From contig JAHHQK010000016.1 in NCBI GenBank assembly GCA_020026435.1, forward strand, positions 1 to 42,167: DNA of 42,167 bases, written 5' to 3'. Position 1 is the stretch's first letter. The number at the start of each line of letters is the position of its first letter. The notes beneath the pieces are model-generated. The model made no database searches. It had not been told where the DNA came from and saw only the letters and a program-made list of their open reading frames with translations. Below, piece after piece: positions 23,532 through 31,287 of this stretch. The translations under genes were made by a program, and so were the position numbers. The DNA is from Alistipes sp. Its GTDB lineage: Bacteria; Bacteroidota; Bacteroidia; Bacteroidales; Rikenellaceae.

Positions 23532-23807
23532 TTACGCTGAAAATAGGATGGATGCCTGCGGGTTACGGCTAAAATCGAATGGCGGCACATCGTGCCGTGG
23601 AGTGACACTCCCGATCGCGGTCTATTCCCCTGGGCGCAGGATACCCCCCCCCGAGGAATCATTCGGATGCGATTGGCGAGTGCTTCTTTTTTTTCGAGGG
23701 TCCGAGGCCCGAGTGATCCCCTCGCTGCCGGATAGCAGGTTTTTGATTCATCCTTTTTGTTTTGGAAAAGTAACGAGTATGAGCTAATTTTCAAAAACCT
23801 AATAATT
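23532..23807. other. Long leader between riboswitch and first gene
   Basis: A 276-base non-coding leader. It contains a small hairpin (GGCAC-ATC-GTGCC near 23583), a run of nine C (23644-23652), a terminator-like stem with T tract at 23660-23694, and two adjacent stems at 23695-23724 and 23725-23738 followed by five T. It probably holds the expression platform of the riboswitch. No convincing small gene was seen. Confidence 0.5.
23660..23694 (+). terminator. Candidate expression-platform terminator of the B12 riboswitch
   Basis: CATTCG (23660-23665) pairs with CGAGTG (23677-23682, one G-U pair) and is followed by CTTCTTTTTTTT. The stem is short, so the call is tentative, but the T tract is the strongest on this strand of the leader. 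Confidence 0.4.
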
Positions 23808-25529
23808 ATGCGTATCAGTAAACTCTTTCTGTGGATGCTGATCATTCCCTGGGCTCTCGCCTCCTGCAACAAGGACGACGTGATCACCGAGGAGGATCGG
23901 ATGCCTGTGATCGAACTCGACAGCCCGACGGGAGCCTATACCGTCAAGACGGGGCGCGAGTTGCTTATTCAGCCCTCTTATTCCTGCGTGGAGAACGCCC
24001 TCTATGTGTGGACGATCGACGGCAAGATCGTGGGCGATGCTCCCGAATACCTCTTTTCGAGCGAGGAACTCGGCGAGGTCTTCATCAAACTGGATGTCTC
24101 GACCCGCTACGGCACGGCCTCCGAGGAGATGAGGGTCGATGTCGTCGATCTGGAAATCCCGACGATCGGATTCGCCGTCGAGGAGGGTGGTTATAAGATC
24201 CTGGTGGGCCACGAACTGGTCCTGAAACCCACGGTGGCCGAATGCTCGATCCCCACGACCTTTAAGTGGAGCGTCAACGGTGAGGTGCGCTCCGAGGAAC
24301 GCGACTTCACCTTCGTAAGTGCTACCCCCGGAAACTTCAACCTGCGTTTTGAGACCGAAAACGAGGACGGATCTGATGCCGTGGAGTTTAAGGTTGAGGT
24401 CTGCACTCCGGAGCAGATGCCTTTCGGGTGGACGTTCGACCAAAAGAACTACTACCTCTCGCAGGGACGTCGCATCCTGCTCAAGGCCCACGATATAGAG
24501 AATGCCCTCGATGCCACCTACACGTGGAGCGTCGACGGTGAGGAGAAACAGACGGGCGATCGCGCCGAGTATGTCTTCGAGTCGGGTGACGAGGGCGAAC
24601 ACCGCGTCGTGGTGACGATGAAGAACTCCGTAAGCGAACTTTCCGAGGAACTGATCGTCACGGTCTGCCCGCCCGAGGGCCGCTACCACCGTGCCAAAGG
24701 TGCGGGAAGCCGTGCCGACTTTACGAAGGTCTACTCCTTCCTGCCCGCTCCGGGCCAGTTTGTCAACGAGGGCTACACGGCCTCGACCATGGAGGAGGCC
24801 ACGGCCTATGCCGAGCAGTCGATGCGCCAGAACGGTTATGTCTCGCTGGGTGGCTTCGGCGGTTCGATCGTCGTGGGCTTCGACCACAGTGTGGACAACA
24901 GCGGCAACTATGACCTGGCGATCCTGGGCAACTCGTTCACCAACAGCTCCGAGCCGGGCATCGTGTGGGTCATGCAGGACGAGAACGGCGACGGACTCCC
25001 CAACGATACCTGGTACGAACTGAAAGGTTCGGAGAGCGGCAAGCCGACCACCCTTGCGGATTATTCGGTGACCTACTTCCGTCCCAAAGCCCCCCACATG
25101 AGCGTGCAGTGGAAGGACAACCTCGGCAACAGCGGTACGATCGACTACCTGGGACAGTATCACGGCCAGCCCTTCTACTACCCGGCCTGGGTCAAGGAGA
25201 ACCAATACACGCTGCGCGGCACACGCCTCGGCGCCAGAAACACCAATGTGGGCGACTCGGGCAACCAGTACTGGGAGAATGCCGACTATGACTGGGGTTA
25301 TGCCGATAACTTCAGCCCGACGGACCGCCTGGAGGAGGATCCTGAGGTGGACCATCGCGCCAATCACTTTAAGATCTCCCACGCCGTCGATTTCGAGGGC
25401 AAGGAGGTGAACCTGAAGTATATCGACTTTGTGAAGGTGCAAAATGCGGTCAACGCCAAGAGCGGATGGCTCGGAGAGCTTTCCACGGAGGTGTGCGGTT
25501 TCTATGATTTCAGTTTAAAAAAGAAGTAA
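23808..25529 (+). CDS. B12-locus surface lipoprotein with Ig/PKD-like repeats (possible BtuH-like)
   Basis: A 573-residue lipoprotein. Start 23808 gives a clean signal peptide with lipobox LAS-C. NKDD follows the cysteine and resembles the K-(D/E)2 surface-export signal of Bacteroidetes lipoproteins. Residues about 30-310 hold three or more beta-sandwich repeats of the PKD/Ig-like type; each has a TYTWSVDGE-like or TFKWSVNGE-like strand and a VTV-type end. The C-terminal half (about 310-573) is a distinct domain with GGFGGSIVVGFDHSVDNSG, NGDGLPNDTWYELKG and DRLEEDPEVDHRANHFKISH. It is the first gene under a cobalamin riboswitch, upstream of BtuG- and BtuB-like genes. In Bacteroides, B12 loci encode the surface B12-binding protein BtuH; this is the natural candidate for that role, but I did not confirm homology. 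Confidence 0.8.
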   Translation: MRISKLFLWMLIIPWALASCNKDDVITEEDRMPVIELDSPTGAYTVKTGRELLIQPSYSCVENALYVWTIDGKIVGDAPEYLFSSEELGEVFIKLDVSTRYGTASEEMRVDVVDLEIPTIGFAVEEGGYKILVGHELVLKPTVAECSIPTTFKWSVNGEVRSEERDFTFVSATPGNFNLRFETENEDGSDAVEFKVEVCTPEQMPFGWTFDQKNYYLSQGRRILLKAHDIENALDATYTWSVDGEEKQTGDRAEYVFESGDEGEHRVVVTMKNSVSELSEELIVTVCPPEGRYHRAKGAGSRADFTKVYSFLPAPGQFVNEGYTASTMEEATAYAEQSMRQNGYVSLGGFGGSIVVGFDHSVDNSGNYDLAILGNSFTNSSEPGIVWVMQDENGDGLPNDTWYELKGSESGKPTTLADYSVTYFRPKAPHMSVQWKDNLGNSGTIDYLGQYHGQPFYYPAWVKENQYTLRGTRLGARNTNVGDSGNQYWENADYDWGYADNFSPTDRLEEDPEVDHRANHFKISHAVDFEGKEVNLKYIDFVKVQNAVNAKSGWLGELSTEVCGFYDFSLKKK

Positions 25530-25532
25530 GCG

Positions 25533-27569
25533 ATGAAAAACATTATATTCAGATTGATGTTGTCGTTGGGCGTGCTGGCCTTTGCGGTGGGTTGTGACGA
25601 CGACCAGGAACAGATCTTCGAGGGCGTGGACAACCGCATCGGGGCATTCAGCCTGACCACCCCCGCGGGTGAGGTCTACCACGCGGCCATTGTCGGCGAG
25701 CAGATCATCGTCACCGTGCCCGTGAACGTGTCGCTGACGGGAGCGGAGGCCGAGTATGAGATCAGCGAGCGAGCCGAACTCTACCCCGATCCCAAATCCG
25801 TCACGGACTGGGACAGCGAACACCGTTTCCGTGTGCTTTCTTATAACCAGTCGTCGCGCGACTATACCTATACGGTCAACCGCGAGGCGGTCGACAGCCG
25901 TTCGGTGGTGCTGCTCACGCAGGCCGATGTCACGGCCCTGGCCCAAAACGGCGTGTCGGAGATCGAGGGTGATCTGATTATCGGCAATTATGCCGCCCCG
26001 GGTGTGGATCCCGTCACCGACCTTTCGGTGCTGGACAAGCTGACGAAGGTGAGCCGTCATGTGATCGTCAACCGCTCGTTCGCCGGAGAGAAGATCCTGC
26101 TCCCGGCCCTGCGGTCGGCCGGAGGCGTTGTGATGGGTTCGCTGCTCGGCGCAGTGGCGCTGGAGAAGCCTGTCTCGGTGGAAATGCCCGCCCTGGAGTC
26201 GCTGGGCGAGCTGTCGGTCAACTGCCCGATGGTGGAACAGGTGCTGATGCCGGAACTCGCTGCGGTGAGCTCGCTCTTTGTCAATAGCGCAGCCCTGCGC
26301 GGGGTTAATCTCGAAAAGCTGACCGCCTGCACGGGCAATCTGTGCTTCAACTGCGGTAACAATACCACCTCGACGGCCAACAAACTGCTGGAGAACCTTA
26401 CCCTGCCGCTTCTTGAGGAGGTCGGCGGTTCGTTTATCGTGACGAACCATTCGGCCCTGTCAACCCTCAACCTCGACGCCCTGAAGAGTGTGGGCGAGCG
26501 TTTCGAGGTGTCGCTTAGCGCCTTGAGATACTTCCGCCTGCCGCTCCTCGAAACCATCGGCAGCGACTTCTCGTGCAAGTCCATGTTCAGCCTGGTCATC
26601 CTCAGTTTCCCGAAACTGGTCCACTGTGGTTCGTTGAACGTGGAGTCTACCGCCCGGAATACCGATCTGGCCCAAATCGAGTTGAAGGAGCTGATGCGTG
26701 TGGATGGCGATCTGATCTTCAACTGCAAGAGCACCACACCCAAGCTCGAACTCTCGAAACTGGAACATGTGGGCGGCGATCTGAAGGTGCAGAACTTCCC
26801 CGAGCTGACCGAATTGTCGATGCCCTGTCTGAAGGAGTGCGGCAAGAGCCTCTACCTCTACGGCCTGGGACTGCTCAAGGAACTGGACCTCTCGCAACTG
26901 GCCTCTCTGCCGTCGCTCCAGTTGGTGGCGTGCTATGTCCTGGAGCGGGTCAAGGTACAGCCGACGACGCTCCACGATGTGGAACTGAACGGCGGTTCGC
27001 GCGAGTGTGCAATCCCCGTTTTCGAGGGGGCGGAGTCCATCGACGGTACGCTCAAGGTATCGAACTATACCCATACGAATAATTTCGAGTTTGCCGGTCT
27101 GAAACAAATCGGTAGCTATGTCCACATCCGCAGCTTGAGGGGTGAGGGCCGTCTGTCGTTCCCCGATCTGGAAAGCGTGGAGACCATCGACCTGAGAAAT
27201 GTCGAGTGGCTGAGCCACCTCTCGGCACCGAAACTTGTGGAGGTGAGCCAGACGTTCAACCTCAACAACGGACTCTACCTCCGCACCGGAGCTTTCGAGT
27301 GGCCCCGACTGCGGCGGATCGGTACGCTGAAATTCATGGGAAACATGTATGGCGGTTACAACGACATGAAACTCGAATCGTTGGCTGATTTTGCGCTTGT
27401 GGAGCAGATCACGCGGGTCGAGATCCGAGGCTGGAGCTGTCTTACGGATTTCTCGGGACTGAAGAAGTCCTTTGCAGGCATCACACCCGAGAATTGGGTG
27501 ATCGAAAAGTGTGCTTACGTCCCCTCTTACGACGATATGAAGGCGGGGCGTTACACCCCCAACGTGTAA
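25533..27569 (+). CDS. B12-locus LRR / receptor-L-domain-like surface lipoprotein
   Basis: A 678-residue lipoprotein: signal peptide, lipobox FAVG-C (Cys21), then DDD, which favours surface display. Residues about 30-125 form a DUF5018-like beta module ending in YTYTVNRE. From about residue 140 to 650 the chain is a long series of irregular leucine-rich beta-strand repeats of about 20-25 residues in the style of receptor L domains (patterns such as LPLLEEVGGSFIVTN and LSKLEHVGGDLKVQN), with scattered cysteines. This architecture usually makes a curved binding surface. It starts 3 bases after the preceding gene, so the two are clearly co-transcribed under the cobalamin riboswitch. It ends before an intrinsic terminator that precedes btuG. 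No B12 role is established for it that I know of; binding of B12, a B12-binding protein or host material are all possible. Confidence 0.82.
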   Translation: MKNIIFRLMLSLGVLAFAVGCDDDQEQIFEGVDNRIGAFSLTTPAGEVYHAAIVGEQIIVTVPVNVSLTGAEAEYEISERAELYPDPKSVTDWDSEHRFRVLSYNQSSRDYTYTVNREAVDSRSVVLLTQADVTALAQNGVSEIEGDLIIGNYAAPGVDPVTDLSVLDKLTKVSRHVIVNRSFAGEKILLPALRSAGGVVMGSLLGAVALEKPVSVEMPALESLGELSVNCPMVEQVLMPELAAVSSLFVNSAALRGVNLEKLTACTGNLCFNCGNNTTSTANKLLENLTLPLLEEVGGSFIVTNHSALSTLNLDALKSVGERFEVSLSALRYFRLPLLETIGSDFSCKSMFSLVILSFPKLVHCGSLNVESTARNTDLAQIELKELMRVDGDLIFNCKSTTPKLELSKLEHVGGDLKVQNFPELTELSMPCLKECGKSLYLYGLGLLKELDLSQLASLPSLQLVACYVLERVKVQPTTLHDVELNGGSRECAIPVFEGAESIDGTLKVSNYTHTNNFEFAGLKQIGSYVHIRSLRGEGRLSFPDLESVETIDLRNVEWLSHLSAPKLVEVSQTFNLNNGLYLRTGAFEWPRLRRIGTLKFMGNMYGGYNDMKLESLADFALVEQITRVEIRGWSCLTDFSGLKKSFAGITPENWVIEKCAYVPSYDDMKAGRYTPNV

Positions 27570-27584
27570 TTTAAAGTTCAGAGT

Positions 27585-27624
27585 GGGAGGAGCGTCCTTG
27601 GGGGGATGCTCTTCCCCGTTTTTT
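27585..27624 (+). terminator. Intrinsic terminator inside the B12 operon
   Basis: Arms 27585-27597 and 27604-27616 pair over 13 bases (two G-U pairs) around a 6-base loop and are followed by CG and T6. It lies 15 bases after the LRR gene stop and 8 bases before the btuG start, with no new promoter visible between them. Confidence 0.75.
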
Positions 27625-27632
27625 GAAAATTT

Positions 27633-28757
27633 ATGAAAAGACATCTGTTTTATCTCTTCACCCTCTGTTCGACCCTCTTTGCGGGGTGCATGGAGTGGGA
27701 TTACGGCCAGACCGAGGAATTCGGTGGCGGCGATGCGGGTGAGATGATCACCACACCGTCGGCTTCGGGCGATATGCCCGAGGGTCACGTCACGGGAAGC
27801 GGACTCTTCATCACGTGCGAAGGCAACTTCCAGTATGGCAACGCCACGCTCTCGTACTACGACGCCGAGGCCCGCCACGTCGAAAACGAGATCTTCAAGC
27901 GTGCCAACGGCTTCAAGCTGGGCGATGTGGCCCAGTCGATGGTCATCCGCAAGAATGTGGGCTGGATCGTGGTCAACAATTCCCACGTGATCTTTGCCAT
28001 CGACATCAACACCTTCAAGGAGGTGGGCCGCATCACGAACCTCACCTCTCCGCGCTACATCCATTTCCTGTCGGACGAAAAGGCCTATGTGACCCAGCTG
28101 TGGGACAACCGCATCTTCGTGGTCAACCCCAAGACCTTCGAGATCACGGGCCATATCGAGTGCCCGCGCATGACGATGGAGACGGGTTCGACCGAGCAGA
28201 TGGTGCAGTGGGGCAGATATGTCTATGTGAATTGCTGGTCGTACCAGAACCGTATCCTCAAGATCGACACCCTGACCGACCGCGTGGTCGACGAACTGGA
28301 GGTGGGCATCCAACCCACCTCGCTGGTGCTGGACAAGTACGGCAAGATGTGGACCATCACCGACGGCGGCTACGAGGGCAGCCCCTATGGCTATGAGGCT
28401 CCCGTACTCTACTGCATCGATGCCGAGACGTTCCGCGTCGAGCGCCAGTTCCGCTTCAAGAAGGGCGACGCCCCCTCCGAGGTGCAGATCAACGGCACGG
28501 GCGACAAGCTCTACTGGATCAACAAGTCGGTGTGGTGTATGGATGTCACGGCCAAGCACGTCCCCGCCCGCCCGTTCCTCAAGTACAACAAGACGATCTA
28601 CTACGGACTGACGGTCAATCCGCTGAACAACGAGGTCTATGTGGCCGATGCCATCGACTACCAGCAGCAGGGCGTCATCCTCCGCTATTCGGAAGAGGGG
28701 GACCTGCTCGATGAATTTTATGTAGGAATCATTCCGGGAGCCTTTTGCTGGAGATAA
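27633..28757 (+). CDS. btuG: BtuG-like cobalamin-binding surface lipoprotein (DUF5074, beta-propeller)
   Basis: A 374-residue lipoprotein with lipobox LFAG-C (Cys19). The remainder is a YncE-like/DUF5074 seven-bladed beta-propeller: repeated blades contain HVIFAIDINTFKEVGRI, RIFVVNPKTFEITGHI and RILKIDTLTDRVVDEL. In Bacteroides thetaiotaomicron the BtuG proteins of this family bind B12 at the cell surface with very high affinity and sit on BtuB like a lid. Here the gene lies 12 bases before a BtuB-like receptor gene in a riboswitch-controlled locus, so the assignment is well supported. It starts just 8 bases after a terminator stem and has no visible Shine-Dalgarno sequence. Confidence 0.88.
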   Translation: MKRHLFYLFTLCSTLFAGCMEWDYGQTEEFGGGDAGEMITTPSASGDMPEGHVTGSGLFITCEGNFQYGNATLSYYDAEARHVENEIFKRANGFKLGDVAQSMVIRKNVGWIVVNNSHVIFAIDINTFKEVGRITNLTSPRYIHFLSDEKAYVTQLWDNRIFVVNPKTFEITGHIECPRMTMETGSTEQMVQWGRYVYVNCWSYQNRILKIDTLTDRVVDELEVGIQPTSLVLDKYGKMWTITDGGYEGSPYGYEAPVLYCIDAETFRVERQFRFKKGDAPSEVQINGTGDKLYWINKSVWCMDVTAKHVPARPFLKYNKTIYYGLTVNPLNNEVYVADAIDYQQQGVILRYSEEGDLLDEFYVGIIPGAFCWR

Positions 28758-28769
28758 ACCAGGTTTGCG

Positions 28770-30821
28770 ATGAAGAAACTTTTACTTTGGGCTTCGGCCC
28801 TGCTGCTTTGCCCGCTTCTCCGGGCTCAGGAAAAACCCAGCCGTCATTTCGACATCCGCGAGGTGACGGTCGTGGGCCAACGCCCCATGAAGGAGATCGG
28901 TGTGCAGAAAACCCGCTTCGATTCGGTGATGCTCAAGGAGAATATCGCCCTGTCGATGGCCGATGTGCTGACGTTCAACTCCTCGATTTTCGTCAAGAGC
29001 TACGGCCGCGCCACGCTCTCGACGGTGGCCTTCCGCGGAACGTCGCCCTCGCATACGCAGGTGACGTGGAACGACATGAGGATCAACAACCCGATGCTCG
29101 GCATGACCGACTTCTCGATGATCCCCTCTTATTTCATCGACGATGCCTCGCTGCTGCACGGCACCTCGTCGGTTAACGAGACGGGCGGCGGTCTGGGCGG
29201 TGCCGTGAAGCTGGCGACGCGTCCGGCCGGAAACCTCGGCTTCGGGATGCAGTATATCCAGGGTATCGGCTCGTTCGGGACCTATGACGAGTTCCTGCGC
29301 CTGACCTATGGCGATGATCATTGGCAGAGTTCCACGCGCGTGGTCTATTCCTCGTCGCGCAACGACTACAAGTATGTCAACCGCGACAAGAAGGAGAATA
29401 TCTACGACGAGGACCACAACATCATCGGTTCCTATCACCCCACCGAGCGCAACAAAAGCGCCTCGTTCAAGGATCTGCACGTCTTGCAGGAGGTCTACTA
29501 CAATACGGGCCGCGGTGACCGCATGGGTTTGAACCTGTGGTACGTCAACTCCAACCGCGAGCTGCCGATGCTGACGACCGACTACGCCGACGAGCTCTCG
29601 TTCGAGAACCGCCAACGGGAGCATACCCTGCGCGGCATCTTCTCGTGGGATCACCTGCGCGACCGCTGGAAGATGGGCGCCAAGTTCGGATATATCCACA
29701 CCTGGATGGCCTATGACTACAAACGCGACAAGGGTAACGGCGAGATGGCCTCGATGACCCGTTCGCGCAGCAAGGTCAACACCCTCTTCGGCAAGGTCGA
29801 CGGCGAGTTCGCTCCCGGCGAGAAGTGGCTCTTTACGGCCAATGTCACGATGCACCAGCACCTGGTGGAGAGTGTCGACAAGAACATCATCACGCAGGTG
29901 GGCAACAAGGCCGTGGTGGGCTACGACAAGGGTCGTTTCGAGCTTTCGACGGCCGTGTCGGCCAAGTGGCGTCCCATCGACCGCTTCGGTATGTCGCTGG
30001 TGCTGCGCGAGGAGCTCTACGGCGATGAGTGGACGCCGCTGATCCCGGCCCTGTTCCTTGACGGGGTGATCTCGCGCAAGGGCAACATCGTGGCCAAGGC
30101 CTCTATCTCGCGCAACTACCGTTTCCCGACACTCAACGACCTGTACTTCCTCCCTGGCGGCAACACCGACCTGAAGAAGGAGAGCGGATTTACCTACGAT
30201 GCGGGTCTTTCGTTCGGTGTGGGCCGCAAGGGCCGCTACACCCTGAGCGGAGGCGTCAACTGGTTTGACTCCTACATTGATGACTGGATCATCTGGCTGC
30301 CGACGATGAAGGGATTCTTCTCGCCGCGCAACATCAAGAAGGTCCATGCCTACGGCATCGAGACCAACGCCGATCTGAGCGTGGCCCTTTCGCGCGATTG
30401 GATGCTCGGGATGAAGGGTACCTTCTCCTGGACGCCGTCGATCAACGAGGGCGAGATGATGTCGCCTGCCGACCGCTCGGTGGGCAAGCAGCTGCCCTAT
30501 GTCCCCGAATATTCGGCTACGGTGAGCGGCAGCTTGCGCTGGCGGACGTGGTCGCTGCTCTATAAGTGGTGCTATTACAGCCGTCGCTACACCATGTCGA
30601 GCAACGACATCTCGCTGACGGGTTACCTCACGCCCTATTATATGAGCAACCTCTCGCTGGAGAAGACCCTCAGCTTCAAATGGGCCGATCTCTCGCTGAA
30701 GGGGGCCATAAACAACCTCTTCGATGAGGAGTATCTCTCCGTTCTGTCGCGTCCCATGCCGGGCATCAACTTCGAGATCTTCATCGGCATTACCCCCAAG
30801 TGGGGCTGCCGCCGGAAATAA
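28770..30821 (+). CDS. btuB: BtuB-like TonB-dependent vitamin B12 receptor
   Basis: A 683-residue outer-membrane receptor. The signal peptide ends near LLRAQ. A plug follows at once without a carboxypeptidase-like N-terminal extension (IREVTVVGQRP, then SSIFVKSYGRATLSTVAFRG and VTWNDMRINNPM), and a 22-strand-type barrel fills the rest. The size is normal for BtuB-type receptors. Its place directly after a BtuG-like lipoprotein and under a cobalamin riboswitch gives the ligand: it imports B12 or a related corrinoid, energised by TonB. No periplasmic binding protein or ABC transporter (btuCDF) is next to it, so these must lie elsewhere. The extreme C terminus is KWGCRRK, so the barrel-end aromatic signal is not at the very last residue. 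Confidence 0.88.
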   Translation: MKKLLLWASALLLCPLLRAQEKPSRHFDIREVTVVGQRPMKEIGVQKTRFDSVMLKENIALSMADVLTFNSSIFVKSYGRATLSTVAFRGTSPSHTQVTWNDMRINNPMLGMTDFSMIPSYFIDDASLLHGTSSVNETGGGLGGAVKLATRPAGNLGFGMQYIQGIGSFGTYDEFLRLTYGDDHWQSSTRVVYSSSRNDYKYVNRDKKENIYDEDHNIIGSYHPTERNKSASFKDLHVLQEVYYNTGRGDRMGLNLWYVNSNRELPMLTTDYADELSFENRQREHTLRGIFSWDHLRDRWKMGAKFGYIHTWMAYDYKRDKGNGEMASMTRSRSKVNTLFGKVDGEFAPGEKWLFTANVTMHQHLVESVDKNIITQVGNKAVVGYDKGRFELSTAVSAKWRPIDRFGMSLVLREELYGDEWTPLIPALFLDGVISRKGNIVAKASISRNYRFPTLNDLYFLPGGNTDLKKESGFTYDAGLSFGVGRKGRYTLSGGVNWFDSYIDDWIIWLPTMKGFFSPRNIKKVHAYGIETNADLSVALSRDWMLGMKGTFSWTPSINEGEMMSPADRSVGKQLPYVPEYSATVSGSLRWRTWSLLYKWCYYSRRYTMSSNDISLTGYLTPYYMSNLSLEKTLSFKWADLSLKGAINNLFDEEYLSVLSRPMPGINFEIFIGITPKWGCRRK

Positions 30822-31130
30822 ACCCGAAATCCGAACCCGGTCCGCCATTCCTGCCAGTGTGGTTCGGGCATTGTGGTCTGCTGCCCTTGCTGACCGTCAT
30901 CTGAAGTCGGCCTTTCGTCCGCAGTCTTCTCTGTCGTCGCCAGTCGTCTGTCAACAGCCACCACAGATCCTTCCAGCCTGCTGCCGCTGCGTTTCGGTCA
31001 TTGTCGCCTTCGGTCCCCGGCCGTTCGTAGTGTCGTCTGCCCCTTGCTTTTGTCGCGGAAGTGGCGTGATGTAAAAAATAGCCGGTGAATAGGTCGGAAA
31101 ATCTCCAATATATTGATAGTTATAATGATA
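30822..31130. other. Non-coding spacer without a recognised gene
   Basis: About 310 bases after the btuB stop. The open frames found here do not resemble known proteins, and no strong structure was found before the terminator at 31131. Confidence 0.5.
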
Positions 31131-31174
31131 AAAAAGCAGTTTGGGGAGAGTGGTCCGTCAAACTGCTTTTTTTA
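31131..31174 (+). terminator. Intrinsic terminator downstream of btuB
   Basis: AAAAAAGCAGTTTG (31131-31144) pairs with CAAACTGCTTTTTTT (31160-31174). The A run on the left and T run on the right make it possibly bidirectional. It is about 310 bases after the btuB stop. Confidence 0.75.
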
Positions 31175-31220
31175 TGCCCGAATCCCGAAGAAAACGGTGC
31201 TGATTTTTGGGAGATACCCT

Positions 31221-31259
31221 AAAAAAGCGGGTGCGATCCAAAAGACCGCACCCGCTTTT
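31221..31259 (-). terminator. Intrinsic terminator of the era-TPR-MFS unit
   Basis: Read on the minus strand, GCGGGTGCG and its complement (31227-31235 and 31246-31254) form the stem, followed by TTTTTT (the A run at 31221-31226). It lies about 30 bases beyond the MFS stop. Confidence 0.8.
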
Positions 31260-31287
31260 CGTATCGGATTATTTCCCGGATAAGGGA

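Noticed and set aside
28770..30821. Possibility that the btuB-like gene encodes an iron-siderophore receptor
   Set aside because: The cobalamin riboswitch and adjacent BtuG-like gene make B12 the better ligand, and no iron-type regulatory site was seen.
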